Assembly (NCBI GenBank): GCA_031285945.1
Contig: JAITVF010000209.1
Span: forward strand, 1 to 5,171
Length of the DNA stretch: 5,171 nt
Direction of reading: 5' to 3'
DNA from: Oscillospiraceae bacterium
GTDB lineage: Bacteria; Bacillota; Clostridia; Oscillospirales; Ruminococcaceae
In this document: positions 1-5,171 of the stretch, in pieces
Position numbering within the stretch: position 1 is the first letter of the stretch
Layout of the letters: each line of letters opens with the position of its first letter
Position numbers and translations under genes: made by a program
The notes under the pieces: model-generated
Seen by the model: the letters and a program-made list of their open reading frames with translations, nothing else
What the model was told of the DNA's origin: nothing
The model's database searches: none

Positions 1-1914
1 CACGCAGATGATCGCCACCCCTGTGTCGGCGAAAACGGCCAGGCCCATTCCGGCAAGGCCCAAAAAAGCGAGGATAAGCACCGCCATTTTAACGCAGAGG
101 GCGCCGCCTATTATAAGCCGGGCTAGCCTGGAGGTACGTCTGGCTATGCGTATAGCCACGGGCAGAGAGGATAGCCTGTCGGAGAGTAAAACCATATCGG
201 CGGCCTCGATGGCCGCGTCGGAGGAAAGGCCCATGGCGACCCCTACGTCGGAGCGGGCGAGAACGGGCGAATCGTTTATGCCGTCCCCCACATATACGCA
301 GCCGCCCCGCGTTTCCTCTCTTATGCGCTCGAAGACAGAGACCTTTTCATCAGGAAGAAGCCCCGCGTAAACCTCGGCGATCGAAGCCGCGCCAGCGATT
401 TCCCGTGCCGGCTCCTCCGCGTCACCCGTAAGGATAACGGTTCTTGTTATCCCCAGGGATTTAAGCAGCCGTACAGTCTCGGCGGCGTCCGCCCTTGGCC
501 GGTCGGCGATTTTTATTGCCCCGAGAAGCTTATTGTTTTTGGCCACGTACAGGGGCGCGTCGGGCAGCCCAGCCGTTGAAACTCCGCTCGCGGCCATCAG
601 CCGGGCCGAGCCGCAGAGCGCCTCGCCATCCTTAAGAAGGGCTCTCATGCCCTGGGCGGTGACCTCTTGGAGGGAGACGACGCCCGAGAGGTCGGCCTTT
701 TCGCCGAAGGCCTCGAGCACCGCTTTGGCCAGCGGATGTGTCGAAGCGCTTTCGCAGAGGGCCGCAAGGGCCAGGACCTCATCCGCCGTCGACCCTTCCG
801 CGGGAATCACCCCTACTACGGCGGGGGAGCCGGAGGTAAGGGTTCCGGTTTTGTCGAAGACGACGGTTTTAGATCCCGCCAGCGCCTCGAGATAGCGTGA
901 GCCCTTTATAAGTACGCCCTGCCTGTAGGCCGCGCCTATTCCTGAAAAAAAGGCCAGGGGGGTGGCGATCACAAGAGCGCAGGGGCAAGAGGCTACCAGG
1001 AAAACCAGCGCCCGCATAACAAAAGCGCGAAATTCGCCAAACCCCAAAAGGGGAGGAAGAAGGGCGGTAAGCAGGGCAAGAACCATGACCGCGGGGGTGT
1101 AAACCCTGGCGAAGCGGGAGATAAGCTTTTCGGTCACGCCTTTTTTGGCGGCCGACTCGCGCACCAGCTCGATTATCCTGGCGGCGGCGGAATCCTCGTA
1201 GGCGCTAACCGTGCGGCAGGTGAGAACCCCGCCCAGGTTTATAGAGCTCGAAAGAACCTTTTCCCCCGGCCCTACAGAGCGGGGCAGGCTTTCGCCTGTG
1301 AGGGAGGAGGAATCGACAGAGGATTCCCCCGAAAGAATTTCGCAGTCGACCGGAAGCCTTTCCCCCGATTTTACGAGAATCAGGCTGCCGACCTCGAGAC
1401 TCGCCGCCCTGACTGTTCTATGCTCGCCGCCCGGCAGTATAATAGTCGCGTAGTCCGGTATAATCCTCGTTACGGCAGCAACCTCCCGCTTGCTGCGGGA
1501 AACGGCCAGATCCTCGAGTATTTCGCCGGCCCTAAAAAGAAGGGTGACCATGGCGGCCTCAAAGAATTCCCCCAGAATAAAGGCCGCCGCCACCGCGACG
1601 GTGAGAAGGGAAAGCTCCTCGAGATTAAGGCAAAAAAGATTCTTAACCCCCTGTATGAATATGGGCAGGCCCGCCGCGAGGGCGCATAGTATCATAAGCG
1701 CGGGGCTTAAAACACCGGGGAAAAAAGCTCTTGCCAAAAGGGATAATATAAGAAGCGCGGCCGAAATTCCCGCCCACAAAATATCCCGCCCGAGGCTTTC
1801 TTTTTCGCCCTGCGGGTGATCGTGGCCGCAGGCCTCGTCTTTAGTATGGTTATGCGCTTTGGCCGCGCCCGGTTCGTTAATGAGCCGGCAGCCCGCGCAG
1901 GAGCACTGTTTCAC
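1..1914 (-). CDS. cadA: P1B-type heavy-metal (Zn/Cd/Pb) exporting ATPase, C-terminus cut by window edge
   Basis: Inner-membrane pump that uses ATP to export Zn2+, Cd2+ or Pb2+. The 638 visible codons run from a GTG start without a stop to the left edge. Motifs in order: TGES (residues 206-209, actuator domain), CPC (310-312, membrane metal site), DKTGT (354-358, phosphorylated Asp354), the STHP histidine of the nucleotide domain (His393) and GDGIND (543-548, P-domain hinge). Lys609 and Asp630 in the last two helices are 21 residues apart, as are Lys693 and Asp714 of E. coli ZntA, which favours the divalent-metal subclass over copper pumps. By family comparison only about 15-30 residues are missing. 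There is no N-terminal HMA domain; residues 4-33 instead carry a CxCxxC cluster and several His residues. GTG at 1914 is the first plausible in-frame start, with a weak GAGG about 11 bases upstream. It lies 43 bases after the repressor gene, so the two are probably cotranscribed. Exact metal preference is inferred. Confidence 0.94.
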   Translation of the reverse strand, partial: MKQCSCAGCRLINEPGAAKAHNHTKDEACGHDHPQGEKESLGRDILWAGISAALLILSLLARAFFPGVLSPALMILCALAAGLPIFIQGVKNLFCLNLEELSLLTVAVAAAFILGEFFEAAMVTLLFRAGEILEDLAVSRSKREVAAVTRIIPDYATIILPGGEHRTVRAASLEVGSLILVKSGERLPVDCEILSGESSVDSSSLTGESLPRSVGPGEKVLSSSINLGGVLTCRTVSAYEDSAAARIIELVRESAAKKGVTEKLISRFARVYTPAVMVLALLTALLPPLLGFGEFRAFVMRALVFLVASCPCALVIATPLAFFSGIGAAYRQGVLIKGSRYLEALAGSKTVVFDKTGTLTSGSPAVVGVIPAEGSTADEVLALAALCESASTHPLAKAVLEAFGEKADLSGVVSLQEVTAQGMRALLKDGEALCGSARLMAASGVSTAGLPDAPLYVAKNNKLLGAIKIADRPRADAAETVRLLKSLGITRTVILTGDAEEPAREIAGAASIAEVYAGLLPDEKVSVFERIREETRGGCVYVGDGINDSPVLARSDVGVAMGLSSDAAIEAADMVLLSDRLSSLPVAIRIARRTSRLARLIIGGALCVKMAVLILAFLGLAGMGLAVFADTGVAIICV

Positions 1915-1957
1915 TGTATGTAACGCCTCTTTTCGCTTTTGAAGTGACTTGCCTGTG

Positions 1958-2320
1958 TCAGGGCTGCGCCTCCTCAATATGGCTGAGCCCCTGAATCAGA
2001 ATAGAAGATATGTGCTGGTCGTCCAGAGAATAGATTACGCTTTTACCCTCCCGCCGGCTTTTTACCAGCCGGTGGCTTTTTAAGAGGCGGAGCTGGTGGG
2101 AAATCGCGCTGCCCGTCATACCGAGAAGGCCGGAAATATCGCAGACGCACATCTCGCCCCCCATAAGCGCGCACATTATTCGCACCCGGGTTGAATCCCC
2201 GAAGACCTTGAAGACCTCGGCCAGCTCAAACAGCTTTTCGTCCCCGGGCATAAGCTCCCTTGCCCTTTCGAGAAGCTTATGGTGATGATGGCATTCCTGG
2301 CAGGTTACAGGGTGTTCCAT
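1958..2320 (-). CDS. cadC: ArsR/SmtB-family metal-sensing repressor, CadC type
   Basis: Dimeric winged-helix repressor that should bind the operator just upstream and let go on binding Cd2+, Pb2+ or Zn2+. The product is 120 residues from ATG at 2320. It has the helix-turn-helix (about 58-82, with SAISHQLRLLKS as the recognition helix) and a beta wing (about 86-98). The family signature GEMCVCD places Cys58 and Cys60 in the alpha-3 site, with Cys7 and Cys10 in the N-terminal arm as further ligands. Asp101, His103, His114 and Glu117 match the alpha-5 zinc site in both spacing and numbering as I recall them for pI258 CadC. A run of four His (11-14) follows Cys10, which is unusual. The start at 2320 is preferred over an in-frame GTG at 2341 because AAAGGAGA sits 6 bases upstream of 2320 and nothing similar precedes 2341. 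It is first in the operon with the export ATPase, 43 bases ahead of it. Confidence 0.93.
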   Translation of the reverse strand: MEHPVTCQECHHHHKLLERARELMPGDEKLFELAEVFKVFGDSTRVRIMCALMGGEMCVCDISGLLGMTGSAISHQLRLLKSHRLVKSRREGKSVIYSLDDQHISSILIQGLSHIEEAQP

Positions 2321-2326
2321 ATGGGC

Positions 2327-2334
2327 TCTCCTTT
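2327..2334 (-). promoter_or_regulatory. Ribosome binding site of the cadC-like gene
   Basis: On the minus strand this reads AAAGGAGA and ends 6 bases before the ATG at 2320. It decides the start: the upstream GTG at 2341 lacks a comparable site and would add seven residues outside the conserved family length. Confidence 0.8.
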
Positions 2335-2351
2335 CGGTCACGGCAAACGAT

Positions 2352-2365
2352 TGAACAACTGCTCA
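2352..2365 (-). promoter_or_regulatory. Probable operator for the CadC/SmtB-type repressor
   Basis: On the minus strand this reads TGAGCAGTTGTTCA, an imperfect palindrome (TGARCARYTGYTCA) similar to the TGAACA-N-TGTTCA type sites bound by SmtB/ArsR-family repressors. It begins one base after the -10 hexamer and covers the expected transcription start, so a bound dimer would block RNA polymerase. That the adjacent gene's product binds here is inference from location and motif. Confidence 0.75.
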
Positions 2366-2366
2366 T

Positions 2367-2395
2367 ATGATAACATGTATCGCGCTCACTGTCAA
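2367..2395 (-). promoter_or_regulatory. SigA-type promoter of the metal resistance operon
   Basis: On the minus strand there is a perfect -35 TTGACA (2390-2395), a 17-base spacer and a -10 TATCAT (2367-2372, five of six consensus bases). The predicted transcript starts near 2360, inside the palindromic operator, leaving a leader of about 40 bases before the repressor start. A near-consensus promoter held down by an overlapping operator fits metal-inducible expression. Confidence 0.85.
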
Positions 2396-2429
2396 CTCGA
2401 TTTTGGCATTTTTTTGAACGGCGTCAATA

Positions 2430-2464
2430 AAAAAGCGAGACGCCCAAAAGACGCCTCGCTTTTT
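2430..2464 (-). terminator. Rho-independent terminator of the cdaA-cdaR operon
   Basis: The arms 2430-2439 and 2455-2464 are perfectly complementary over ten bases (AAAAAGCGAG against CTCGCTTTTT), with further CG pairing inside. On the minus strand the GC stem is followed by a run of six T. It lies about 90 bases after the cdaR stop and 35 bases before the -35 of the next operon, so it separates the two transcripts. The symmetry means it could also work on the plus strand, but no plus-strand gene ends here. Confidence 0.85.
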
Positions 2465-2554
2465 ATACTGCTCCGGGATTAAAGCCCAGAGGCGCAATCA
2501 CGGCGGGTGTTTTGTCCCGGGTCAATAAAGCCATCAATCTGCGCTCACATACCG

Positions 2555-3862
2555 CTATTCGGTGGGGTTGAGGGGGTCGGCCTGGATTATAACCGTGTAA
2601 GGCTCAGGCCCCGCCGCCCAGACGCAGCCCGCGGAGGGGGCCGAAAGCCGCACCGGAAAAGGGTACTGCCCCGGCTCGAGCTCCTCGTCGGAGAGGCGAA
2701 CCTCGGCCACGATATCCTCTACCGTCATCTGAGCTATAAGATCCTCGGGCCCCACAAAGGTAACCGACACCGACGGGGTAAGGAGCGTAACCTCAAAGCC
2801 GGGCGGCTGATTGGTCGTCTGGATATCGGTAACGTTAAAGGTTTTTGTCGCCCAGTAATCGGTTTCAAAGACCACCGAGACGCTGCGCACGTTGTCGTCG
2901 TTCTTAATCCGGTCGGAGGGCATGGCAACGCTAAAGGCAAAAGTGTTGTGCTCAGGGGTCAGCTCCCGCAGGCTTATGCTGCCTAAGGGGATTTCGCTTA
3001 TCGAATCGATAAGATTGCTCTGCCCCGAGACCACGGAGCCCGAGATTCTGACCGTTCTGGGGGAGACAACGGCAAAGCCCAGGAGCTCGTCTAGGGGGAA
3101 GCTGTCGGGCCGGTTTGTGTAATCGATGCGGAAGGGAACGGTTTTATACCGGTAAACATATATGGTGACGTCTATGTTTTCGTAGTTGAGGGAAAGAGAG
3201 GAATCGGCGGGGTCGATCTCGTTGCCGGCGGCGTCGAGAAGGGTTACCGGCACGTTGGCGGTGTAGGTGCTGGTGAGGGAATCCTCATCCAGCTCTACTA
3301 CCGCACGCACGCGGTCTATTTTTTCGAGCTCGCTCTGGGGGCCGGTGACCGAAATTATCGACTGGCGCAGAGAGGGGGTGGTATCCATATAGTGGTTGGG
3401 GGGAACGGCCACCCCCTCAAAGGCGGTTTCGACCTCGAACTCGCGGCTCTCGATCTGGTCGAGGCGAACCTGTATAGTAGCGGGCTCGATCGAGGTAATT
3501 TCAAAGCCCTCAAGCTGCCCCTCGTTCACAAGGGTGAGGGGGTAGGTGTTGGGCTCGGTTATCCCCGAAACCCGGGCGGTTATGTTAAAATCGCCGGCGG
3601 TTACGTCGCCCACTATGGTGCGCTGCCCCTCAATGTTTACCGTTACAAAGGTTTCCTCTGCAGGTACTATGGTCAGCCCCACGTCGGCCAGCGCCTCGGC
3701 CTGAAGCCCGGGGTTAACGGGAACGTTCAGAATGGTCTGGGGTATAATGTCCTTAGAGGTCATTGCCACCACTATCCAGGAAATTATGGCGCAGAAAAGC
3801 GAAAAGAAGAGAACAAAGCGATTGCTGGCGAAAAGGTGGCTTAAGGAGGGGGCTTTCTTCAT
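2555..3862 (-). CDS. cdaR: YbbR-domain regulator of the diadenylate cyclase
   Basis: Membrane-anchored extracytoplasmic protein that partners with CdaA and modulates its c-di-AMP synthesis. The 435-residue product has a short basic N-terminus (MKK), one hydrophobic segment at about 16-34, then four YbbR-type repeats at roughly 42-134, 140-236, 240-334 and 338-428. The repeat hallmark is clearest in repeat 2 (ISVTGPQSELEKIDRVRA, about 170-187) and repeat 4 (VSVTFVGPEDL, about 365-375). It is a little shorter than the B. subtilis protein (about 480 residues) but keeps the four-repeat plan. The ATG overlaps the cdaA stop as ATGA, and GGAGG lies 8 bases upstream within cdaA, so translational coupling is likely. 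A terminator follows, and glmM, the usual next gene, is absent. The family call is firm; the effect on cyclase activity is taken from studied homologues. Confidence 0.93.
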   Translation of the reverse strand: MKKAPSLSHLFASNRFVLFFSLFCAIISWIVVAMTSKDIIPQTILNVPVNPGLQAEALADVGLTIVPAEETFVTVNIEGQRTIVGDVTAGDFNITARVSGITEPNTYPLTLVNEGQLEGFEITSIEPATIQVRLDQIESREFEVETAFEGVAVPPNHYMDTTPSLRQSIISVTGPQSELEKIDRVRAVVELDEDSLTSTYTANVPVTLLDAAGNEIDPADSSLSLNYENIDVTIYVYRYKTVPFRIDYTNRPDSFPLDELLGFAVVSPRTVRISGSVVSGQSNLIDSISEIPLGSISLRELTPEHNTFAFSVAMPSDRIKNDDNVRSVSVVFETDYWATKTFNVTDIQTTNQPPGFEVTLLTPSVSVTFVGPEDLIAQMTVEDIVAEVRLSDEELEPGQYPFPVRLSAPSAGCVWAAGPEPYTVIIQADPLNPTE

Positions 3863-4734
3863 GTCGGTTTCCTCCAGAACGCCCTCTTTTTGCCGCCCCG
3901 TTCATCCTGGCCGATGAGCCGGGCGGTGAGGAGCTTGATAAGATTTTGCGAGGAAAGGTTTCTTTGAAGCTTACCCTCAAGGGCGACCGAAATAGCGCCG
4001 GTTTCCTCAGATACTACCACCACGACGGCGTCGCTCACCTCGCTCATACCCAGCGCCGCCCGGTGGCGGGTGCCAAGTTCCCGGCCGATTTCGTCGTTCT
4101 GGGAAAGGGGCAAAAAGCACCCGGCCGCGTATATGCGCCCTGCGCGCAGAATCATGGCGCCGTCGTGCAGGGGGGTGTTCGGGTAAAAGATGTTGGTTAT
4201 AAGGGGAACGCCCGGCTCGGCGTCTATAACGGCGCCGGTTGTCATAACATCGCCCAGCATGGTTTGCCTCTCAAGAACCATAAGAGCGCCTGTGCGGGTG
4301 GCGGAAAGAACCCTCGCGCTTTCGGCTACGGCGTCGATCATGGCAATCCTGGCGGCCAGTCCGGCCTGATCCGCGCTCTCGCCCCCCAGCCGCCCTATGC
4401 CGGTAATGCGGCTGCGGCCCACCTGCTCAAGGGCGCGGCGAAGCTCGGGCTGAAAAACTATCGCAAGGGCCACGATCCCCCACTGGAGCACGGTGGTGAT
4501 AATAAAATTGAGAGTAATCATATTCAGCCGCGAGGCTATAAGGTAGACCACCAGTACAACGGCGATTCCCTTGACCAGCTGCATGGCCCTGGTTTCGCGC
4601 ACCAGCAGTATGGTGTTGTAAAGCAGAAAGGCCACCACGATAATATCGAACAGGTCGACCACGCCGAAGGTTTCTATAACTGAACCCAGCTGAGACCAGA
4701 ACTCGTTCATGGCGTTAAAAAAGCCCTCAACCAC
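3859..4734 (-). CDS. cdaA: Membrane diadenylate cyclase (c-di-AMP synthase)
   Basis: Converts two ATP into cyclic di-AMP, a second messenger that controls potassium and osmolyte balance and cell-wall homeostasis in Bacillota. The 291-residue product has three hydrophobic segments at about 29-46, 52-70 and 73-94, then a linker and a cytoplasmic DAC (DisA_N) domain at about 115-265. The catalytic signatures are intact: DGA at 191-193 (within NTPLHDGAMI) and GTRHR at 221-225. Length and layout match CdaA/DacA (about 270 residues), not the longer DNA-binding DisA. GTG at 4734 is chosen because GGGGGGAGG lies 9 bases upstream; an ATG eight codons further in has a poorer site. The C-terminal tail is basic. 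The gene overlaps cdaR by four bases and has its own promoter. Confidence 0.96.
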   Translation of the reverse strand: MVEGFFNAMNEFWSQLGSVIETFGVVDLFDIIVVAFLLYNTILLVRETRAMQLVKGIAVVLVVYLIASRLNMITLNFIITTVLQWGIVALAIVFQPELRRALEQVGRSRITGIGRLGGESADQAGLAARIAMIDAVAESARVLSATRTGALMVLERQTMLGDVMTTGAVIDAEPGVPLITNIFYPNTPLHDGAMILRAGRIYAAGCFLPLSQNDEIGRELGTRHRAALGMSEVSDAVVVVVSEETGAISVALEGKLQRNLSSQNLIKLLTARLIGQDERGGKKRAFWRKPT

Positions 4735-4743
4735 CCTGCGGCG

Positions 4744-4752
4744 CCTCCCCCC
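4744..4752 (-). promoter_or_regulatory. Ribosome binding site of cdaA
   Basis: On the minus strand this reads GGGGGGAGG and ends 9 bases before the GTG at 4734. It supports the GTG start over the ATG at 4710, which has only a distant GAGGG. Confidence 0.75.
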
Positions 4753-4788
4753 GATGCTTATGGATCCCCGGCCGAGCCAATATATATT

Positions 4789-4816
4789 ATTCTACCACAC
4801 AAGCGCGTAAAATCAA
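4789..4816 (-). promoter_or_regulatory. Extended -10 promoter of the cdaA-cdaR operon
   Basis: On the minus strand the -35 is TTGATT (4811-4816), the spacer is 16 bases and the -10 is TAGAAT (4789-4794, five of six consensus bases). A TGG directly before the -10 makes it an extended -10. The predicted start near 4782 gives a leader of about 48 bases. The sequence just after the -10 is a run of alternating A and T. I see no operator or riboswitch fold in the leader. Confidence 0.72.
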
Positions 4817-4846
4817 TACAAAAACCGAAGAAACCGCGGCGGCCTT

Positions 4847-5005
4847 ATACTACTGCGCGATTAAAATCGTTTCAAGACTTGCGAGGATTTTTTTTGGCCC
4901 TGCAAGGCGGACGACGAAGGTGGGCTGACGCCCGCTGAGGAGGACAACGCAGCAGGACGAAAAAAAGACCGCAAGGCTGAAATGATTTTGATTGCGCAGT
5001 AGTAT
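4847..5005. repeat. 159-base imperfect inverted-repeat element (long hairpin), possibly MITE-like
   Basis: The ends are a perfect 12-base inverted repeat (ATACTACTGCGC at 4847-4858 against 4994-5005). Pairing continues inward through 4859-4874 against 4978-4993, where the only departures from Watson-Crick pairing are G-T combinations at 4859/4993, 4862/4990 and 4869/4983, so a transcript could pair through them. Further in are CTTGCG against CGCAAG, eight T (4888-4895) opposite seven A (4960-4966), CCTGC (4899-4903) against GCAGG (4952-4956), and a tip hairpin GGGC-TGAC-GCCC (4922-4933). The 11-base ends at 4848 and 5004 are flanked on both sides by TTA, which could be a 3-base target duplication or chance. 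No convincing ORF lies inside. It is 31 bases upstream of the cdaA -35. Whether it is a non-autonomous mobile element, a processed RNA or a terminator is unknown. Confidence 0.8.
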
Positions 5006-5055
5006 TATTTATTCCGGCCGATATATAGCAATGCGCGCCAAAGGCCGCCGGCGCT

Positions 5056-5106
5056 TATAGCAATTGTAAGAAATGAGCGGAAAAGGTCTTATCTACAATT
5101 GCTATA
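5056..5106. repeat. 13-base perfect inverted repeat forming a hairpin
   Basis: TATAGCAATTGTA (5056-5068) is the exact reverse complement of 5094-5106, with a 25-base purine-rich loop between. AGA (5069-5071 region) and TCT (5087-5089) inside the loop could extend the stem past a small bulge. There is no T-run after the stem on either strand, so it does not look like a rho-independent terminator. Confidence 0.75.
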
Positions 5107-5114
5107 GCGGGCAT

Positions 5115-5160
5115 GGCCATCCGGCTCGCCACCTGCGGGTGGCAACCGCCGGATATGGCC
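5115..5160. repeat. Compact GC-rich stem-loop
   Basis: GGCCAT (5115-5120) pairs with ATGGCC (5155-5160), CCGGC (5121-5125) with GCCGG (5148-5152), and GCCACC (5128-5133) with GGTGGC (5138-5143), leaving a TGCG tetraloop and small internal bulges. The layered pairing is far beyond chance for 46 bases. No T-run follows on the plus strand, so the role could be a repeat element, an RNA structure or a REP-like site. Confidence 0.7.
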
Positions 5161-5171
5161 GATAGAGCAAT

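Larger units (their letters stand above)
4735..5171. other. Gene-free region upstream of cdaA
   Basis: This 437-base stretch holds the cdaA leader and promoter, then the 159-base inverted repeat, the 13-base-arm hairpin and the GC-rich hairpin. I find no ORF with a credible start and ribosome binding site, no tRNA-like cloverleaf and no CRISPR spacing. The gene on the other side lies beyond the right edge. Confidence 0.7.
5024..5171. repeat. Cluster of TATAGCAAT repeat words
   Basis: The nonamer TATAGCAAT occurs directly at 5024-5032 and 5056-5064 (32 bases apart) and inverted at 5098-5106. A degenerate copy, ATAGAGCAAT, sits at the right edge (5162-5171). The last two full copies form the arms of a hairpin. 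The spacing and mixed orientation suggest ends of small nested repeat elements, one of which may continue beyond the window. No coding sequence is evident here. Confidence 0.55.

Noticed and set aside
8..1819. Several plus-strand open frames opposite the metal ATPase
   Set aside because: The minus-strand frame is continuous and carries every P-type ATPase signature, so these are antisense shadows.
1..1914. Copper-exporting ATPase (CopA) assignment
   Set aside because: CPC is shared with copper pumps, but Lys609 and Asp630 in the last helices and the CadC-type regulator next door point to Zn/Cd/Pb.
2321..2341. Longer repressor starting at GTG 2341
   Set aside because: No ribosome binding site precedes it, whereas AAAGGAGA sits 6 bases before ATG 2320, and the 120-residue form aligns residue for residue with known CadC metal ligands.
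2473..2520. CCGGGA/TCCCGG inverted repeat between cdaR and the terminator
   Set aside because: A six-base stem with a 36-base loop is easily explained by chance, and it has no T-run.
2507..3844. Plus-strand open frames at 2507-2986 and 3392-3844 opposite cdaR
   Set aside because: They mirror the YbbR coding sequence, lack ribosome binding sites and show no recognisable domain.
3763..4683. A 306-codon open frame on the plus strand opposite cdaA
   Set aside because: It is antisense to a cyclase with intact catalytic motifs, has no family-like features, and is rich in Gly, His and Lys as expected for a shadow of a GC-rich gene.
4735..4790. Riboswitch in the cdaA leader
   Set aside because: The leader is only about 48 bases, with no stable multi-stem fold or terminator.
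5024..5171. CRISPR array
   Set aside because: The repeated word is only nine bases, in both orientations and unevenly spaced, without repeat-spacer units.

Overview
The window holds two short minus-strand operons followed by about 440 bases of gene-free, repeat-rich DNA. The DNA is moderately GC-rich. The cdaA-cdaR pair with a 4-base ATGA overlap, the strong GGAGG-type ribosome binding sites, the SigA-like promoters and the CadC-type repressor together suggest a Bacillota genome, probably a GC-rich clostridial lineage. The sequence does not allow a closer placement.

Positions 1-2395 form a heavy-metal resistance operon read right to left. It consists of a promoter (-35 at 2390-2395, -10 at 2367-2372), a 14-base imperfect palindromic operator just downstream of the -10, a CadC/SmtB-type ArsR-family repressor (1958-2320), and a P1B-type Zn/Cd/Pb-exporting ATPase (1914 down to the left edge, C-terminus cut off). 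The layout is that of a self-regulated sensor-pump pair: metal binding would release the repressor from the operator and induce both genes. The repressor has cysteines and acidic/histidine residues matching both metal sites known from pI258 CadC. The pump has a Cys/His-rich N-terminal tail in place of a folded HMA domain.

Positions 2430-4816 hold the cyclic-di-AMP synthesis operon, also minus strand: an extended -10 promoter (4789-4816), cdaA (membrane diadenylate cyclase, 3859-4734), cdaR (YbbR-repeat regulator, 2555-3862) and a rho-independent terminator (2430-2464). The usual third gene, glmM, does not follow cdaR; the operon ends and the metal operon begins instead.

Positions 4817-5171 contain no gene I can support. 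They hold a 159-base imperfect inverted repeat with 12-base perfect ends (4847-5005), a separate hairpin with a 13-base perfect stem (5056-5106), a compact GC-rich hairpin (5115-5160), and a recurring TATAGCAAT word. This looks like a cluster of small non-coding repeat elements next to the cdaA promoter, and is the least explained part of the window. I see no evidence of a new multi-gene system.
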